A DNA stretch of 64,000 bases from Diabrotica undecimpunctata. Taxonomy: Eukaryota > Arthropoda > Insecta > Coleoptera > Chrysomelidae. The notes beneath the pieces are model-generated. The model saw only the letters and a program-made list of their open reading frames with translations. It did no database searches and was not told the origin of the DNA. The stretch spans positions 20,920,741 to 20,984,740 of the forward strand of contig NC_092805.1 of NCBI RefSeq assembly GCF_040954645.1, read 5' to 3'. Made by a program: the position numbers and the translations under genes. Of the stretch, positions 35,040-64,000 are shown piece by piece. Each line of letters begins with the position of its first letter. Position 1 is the first letter of the stretch.

Positions 35040-36195
35040 AATATTATTACATTATTGTCATTTTTAAATGCTTATGGATATTACATTTATAATTTGTATT
35101 GTATTATTATATGGAATTATGTTGCACTGTATTGTAGTGTATTTTTTTTATGTATATTATTGTCATTTTTAAATACTTATAAATATTGCAGTTTAATTTG
35201 TATTGTATTATTATATTAATAACAAATCCTTTCATACATATATGAAAATAAAAATATACATTTTCATCAAAATATTGATTCAATCCTTCATTGTTAGTAA
35301 GTTGTTATTAATTATGTTTCTCTTTCTGCTATGTCTTACCTATAGAATTACATATGTAATGATTGTGCAGATTGACTCCCAAACAAATTTGTAACATGCG
35401 TATATAGAAGTGCAACTTCCACCGGCAGTCCCACTGGACTGTCACACCTGTTTTTTTTTAAGTTGTTATGAATTCCGACTATACAAATAGTTTTTTATAA
35501 ATAATATTATAATTATTCAACTAATGCCTTATGAAAAATTATCAAAGTTAATCTATAAAATCTACAAAAAAAAATAATGAATGTTAAAAAATATTTTATT
35601 TTTATATGGGCGCCCCTCAAAATATGGCGGCCGGGCGGTCGCCGAGCTTTACCACCCCTTTATCTGGCGCTGGTGTTAGCTACAGTGTATAGATGTGAGA
35701 TCAAATAAAAGGACACCATACAATTAAGGTCTTGGAATTTTAGTATTATTTGGTAATTTAAGTCAAAGAAGAATTGATAATTGGTCAACTGTGAGCAGAT
35801 TTCAGTGGTATAAACACAGCTTAAATGTTTAATAAAAAAATATACACCTGAATTCGGAACTATTTTAGAAAATTAAATAAATTGTTCGTAGAGGACTTTG
35901 AAGTACTTATTCGAACTTTGACAGTGATTTGACGTATTATGTTGTGTAGTTAATTTTATAAAACTCTTTATAAAACCTTTATTTCTTTTGCCATTGTCTC
36001 ACAAAACATTTTTTTTACAATCCTGTTTTGTTTATAAAATTACCGACAAGTATTTGTTGTTATTTATAATGATAAAAAGCGATAAAAACCTATTAACAAT
36101 GCCAGACGGATCCCTACCACATTAATAAAAAATCAACGGCAATAAAGATCGCGATCGCAATTAAATGGTAAGTTGTTTTAGTCCTTCGTTTGAAA
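35040..36195. other. AT-rich DNA and SDR gene upstream region
   Basis: No supported gene. 35673-36195 must hold the promoter and 5' UTR of the SDR gene, but no clear TATA box or initiator can be assigned. Confidence 0.5.
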
Positions 36196-61243
<25,048 letters not shown>

Positions 61244-61554
61244 CTCAAAAATACCAACTACCATAACAATACATCTTGGGAAGACATTTTTCATAAAAAA
61301 AAATGAAAAATGGATTTTATTTTTTAATTTTCATAAAAATAAACGATTTTTTATACATAATTTGTAATTTACCGCCGTGTTTTAATAAATATTTCTATTG
61401 ATGTGTTTTATTGTAAATGGCGTATTTCCTTCCCACCCAGAAAAGATTATGAAGATGAGAGCAAATTCAACAAGCTGCAATAAAAATATTTCTACTACAT
61501 AAATAATCAGTAATACGAAAATCGTCTTTTCCAAAGTAGAAGTCGAAATGACAA

Positions 61555-62190
61555 AATAAATATATATTCAGCTAAAATTATTTTAATTTCTCTTTCTGTA
61601 AAGAATAAGCTGTTCCTCTTTCTTTTTAACAGCCCAACATTCAGTTCCATACATCATAGCCGGTTTTATCTGTAGAATTTTTCCTTCAGCTTCATTGAAA
61701 TATTGCTATCACAACACTCACTTCTTTTCACTTCATCCATTAAACCCCCATTCTACTGCATGCATCTCGTATCTATTTTCCTATTACTCTGTAATACCAA
61801 TCCTAGGCGCTTGAAACAATTACTTTTCACAAACATTTCGCCATCAAAAGATATCATTTTATTTGTAGTAACTCCATGTTTAAAAGAACAATGCAAATGC
61901 TCTACTTTTTGTCCTACTAAGTTTTCAAACTTTTTCCTCAATAGATTGTCTCCACTGTTTCAGTTTTTATCGCTGTCACTATTTCCTACTAACACTACAC
62001 CATCAGCATACATTAAGCACCAGGGGATCTTACCCTGTAGTTTGGCTATTATCTGATCCAAAACTAATGAGAATAAATAAGCACTAAGCACTTAGCCTTG
62101 CTGTAATCATACTTTTACATACAATTTATCGGTCTCTCTCACATCTGTACTAACACTAGTTGTTACTACCTCTTACACGTCTCTCTAAAT
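61555..62190 (-). mobile_element. LINE RT fragment, fourth family
   Basis: Minus strand: VLSAYLFSLVLDQIIAKLQG then IPWCLMYADGVVLVGNSDSD, where the catalytic YADD reads YADG; LVGQKVEHLHCSFKHGVTTN, SFDGEMFVKSNCFKRLGLVL and KLKEKFYR follow. Stops separate the pieces. It resembles the family split at 31985/33500. Confidence 0.75.
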
Positions 62191-62715
62191 AACAGAAAGT
62201 CACCAGGAATTAACCTAATAACACCAAAATTGCTAAAATATTTGCCCAAAAAGGGCTTAGTAATTCTTACATATATATTTAACGCAATATTAAAGTGCAA
62301 TTATTCGCCTTACAATCTAAAAATTACAGAAATACTTTTATTCCCGAAATAAGGAAGGATCCCACTAAAGTTTCATCCTATCGCTCTATCAGTCTGTTAT
62401 CAACTATTTCCAAATTATTAGAAAAACTTCCAACTATTCAGCAATGCCACCGAATAACCCATAAAATCAACTACAAGCTTTTGATTAGGTTTAGCCTAAA
62501 TGACTTCTAAATTAAACAAATATTACCACAATTCCGCAAGGCAGCGTCCTGGAACCTCTATTATATTTATTATATACGTCTGATCTACCAACTAACGTAA
62601 CAATTGGCACATTTGCAGCACTCACAACATACTACCCAACAACTCCAAGAGATGAGCTTGAAAACTGGCTGGAACAATGGAAAATAAAAATTAATAAATT
62701 CTCTTTTATTGATAA
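62185..62715 (+). mobile_element. Jockey-like LINE fragment
   Basis: Plus strand: SPGINLITPKLLKYLPKKG, LTYIFNAILKCNYSP, then DPTKVSSYRSISLLSTISKL, and TPQGSVLEPLLY with a shift. The N-terminal RT blocks of the Jockey group. Truncated at the Penelope-type repeat that follows. Confidence 0.75.
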
Positions 62716-62724
62716 AAGAAGATT

Positions 62725-63035
62725 TCAATAAAAGAGATGACGGATACGGGTACCTTCGACTTGAAGATCTTTCATAAAAGAAATATCATCCGCTCCACCC
62801 GTCAATCAAAATCCTACTGTCAGAAATGTTCGCGCCAAATCCTTACGCTAACCCCTCGTAAAACCTCCACCCAAAAAACGTCACCATCGACGGTATAAAT
62901 GAATCGTCCTGCACCAGTAATGCATTGACTAGTGATCAGTGTAGCAGTGTCTGGGGACTCGGGAGACTGAGAGTTTGGAAACCCTGAAGAAGACATCGAA
63001 GAGGATGTCGAAAGCTCGACGCAAAGACAGTTAAT
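62725..63035 (+). repeat. Penelope-associated repeat, copy 2
   Basis: Paralogue of 18515-18870 in the same orientation, sharing AATAAAAGAGATGACGG, ATCATCCGCTCCACCC, GACGGTATAAATGAA, AGTGTCTGGGG and GAGGATGTCGAAAGCTC. It ends beside the hammerhead-like motif. Confidence 0.7.
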
Positions 63036-63138
63036 ATTTAATTTCACGCATAGTGGTTCTAAAATTCACTTATACGTATTTCGTCCTTTTAGGACTCATC
63101 AGAGCGCATCAGTAAAGCGCCAAAACGTGAAATCAAAT
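63036..63138 (-). ncRNA. Hammerhead-ribozyme-like motif, copy 2
   Basis: On the minus strand the core is complete: CTGATGA (63102-63096), perfect stem II GTCC-TAAAA-GGAC (63095-63083), GAAA (63082-63079), then the palindromic stem III ATACGTAT with cleavage expected after A63071. Stem I pairs CGCT with AGTG (one G.U) and continues beyond one mismatch. A further 13-bp inverted repeat (63036-63048 with 63126-63138, one mismatch) closes the structure. A very short palindromic stem III is typical of retroelement hammerheads, which are thought to act as dimers; Penelope-like elements are known carriers. Confidence 0.7.
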
Positions 63139-63139
63139 C

Positions 63140-64000
63140 TTTTCCGTCAAAGGAAGTAATAATTAACGTATACAGCGACATCTAAAAATAAAGCAAAAAG
63201 TAAAAAATCCGAAGATTTCTTTTTCGAATCCAAAATTCAGATTCTCGACCAAGGTTCTTACTCAGAGGGATCGCTATGACGTGGAATGCAATTTTTTATT
63301 ACCATGTCGCTTTACTCATCGTCTGTTTGCTTTGAAAATCATAGAAAGGCCAGATTTTTATGTATTTACGTATTAGTTTTCATCGTTCTTCTTGTAAATT
63401 CAGTTTTTCCTCTTTTCTAGTCTGATTAGGACAAAATTTCTTATTGGCTTCTTTTCTTCCTGTCCCAATGCATTCGTTAAGTTTTGTTGGGAAATTTGTA
63501 ATAAAATAATTTTACTATTAGGTATATAAATTATATATTTGTGAAAATGCAATAGAGAGTTAAAAAGAAAGTAAACTTATTGTATCATCTTCAAAACTTC
63601 GAATTATGCTGTCTCGCCTACCACTTGAATGGTTAACTCCGAAATCTGAAACAAATAAATTATAAATTTTAATTGTTTATAGATAAATAAGATGACGAAT
63701 GCCAAACAACTCTATTATATCTTATCCCCAACACCAAAAATTGAAGAAAAAGAAAATAACAATATGACTTTGACGTATAATGTAATATCATTTAAGTTGA
63801 TACCACATTTTAACCTTTAACTTCTATCTGGACGAATTAATCACCATTTTGTGTATTTAACCACGTTTTGGGCTGCATTTAAGTGTAGGGATGAATAAAA
63901 ATTTGACCACAATTTTTTGTAAAGCCCAAAACGTCGATGGTTGTGGTATGTAGGTGAAACTACGAACTACAAGAAACCCCGGCAAACAACAATCGGTTTT
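63140..64000. other. Gene-free DNA to the window end
   Basis: No gene or known element recognised. Confidence 0.5.

Larger units (their letters stand above)
31912..35672. mobile_element. Composite hAT-like insertion with 8-bp target duplication
   Basis: Left end CAGGACCGGATCTAGGG; right end, read inverted, CAGCGCCAGATAAAGGGG. They agree at 12 of 17 positions and both open with CAG as hAT ends do. They are flanked by GTGTTAGT (31904-31911) and GTGTTAGC (35673-35680), an 8-bp duplication with one mismatch. No hAT transposase is visible inside. The 3.76-kb interior holds a LINE split by a smaller inverted-repeat element, a recombinase-like ORF, a (TA)n run and a tRNA-like sequence, so it looks like a non-autonomous hAT that later received other insertions. 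Confidence 0.5.

Overview
The window looks like a repeat-saturated, AT-rich insect chromosome. Coding exons have GT-AG introns, intergenic DNA is rich in (TA)n runs, and the mobile elements (RTE-like, Jockey-like and other LINEs, Penelope, BEL/Pao, mariner-like, Tc1, pogo, hAT, PIF/Harbinger) are typical of arthropods. A large-genome beetle would fit, but the species cannot be fixed from the sequence.

Only two host genes are convincing, both on the plus strand. The first (2434-13513) is the 3' part of a leucine-rich-repeat membrane protein. It has an LRR C-terminal cap, a juxtamembrane exon, a transmembrane exon and a short cytoplasmic tail. Its 174-bp exon at 6988-7161 is phase 1-1, so it can be included or skipped without a frame change. 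The second (36196-61243) is a complete five-exon short-chain dehydrogenase/reductase of 256 residues, similar to insect DHRS11/farnesol-dehydrogenase-type enzymes. It is spread over 25 kb because its introns are full of mobile elements.

Nearly everything else is transposon-derived. 0-13.5 kb (LRR introns): LINE fragments, two decayed mariner-like elements, a foldback MITE, a nested LINE cluster with a 17-bp target duplication, and a hAT remnant. 13.5-36 kb (intergenic): LINE fragments, Penelope GIY-YIG pieces, a pogo remnant, an RTE-like LINE with an endonuclease domain, an interrupted Jockey, a MADF/BESS pseudogene, a tRNA-derived SINE, a Penelope element with inverted ends, a PIF/Harbinger exon, and a composite hAT-like insertion with an 8-bp duplication. 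36-49 kb (SDR intron 1): a 3.26-kb transposon with ~520-bp terminal inverted repeats encoding a FEN1/PIN-like nuclease plus CXC protein; a foldback repeat split by that transposon; a LINE; and a 2.57-kb transposon with perfect 33-bp terminal repeats encoding a DUF7869-like protein. 49-61 kb: a 2.75-kb element with ~1-kb inverted repeats around a spliced helix-turn-helix protein, a BEL/Pao remnant, a near-complete Tc1 element and another mariner-like element. 61-64 kb: LINE fragments and a hammerhead-ribozyme-like structure.

The most interesting signals are the two poorly characterised DNA transposons in SDR intron 1, the two hammerhead-like motifs on opposite strands, the long-inverted-repeat element with an HTH-only protein, and the optional exon of the LRR gene.
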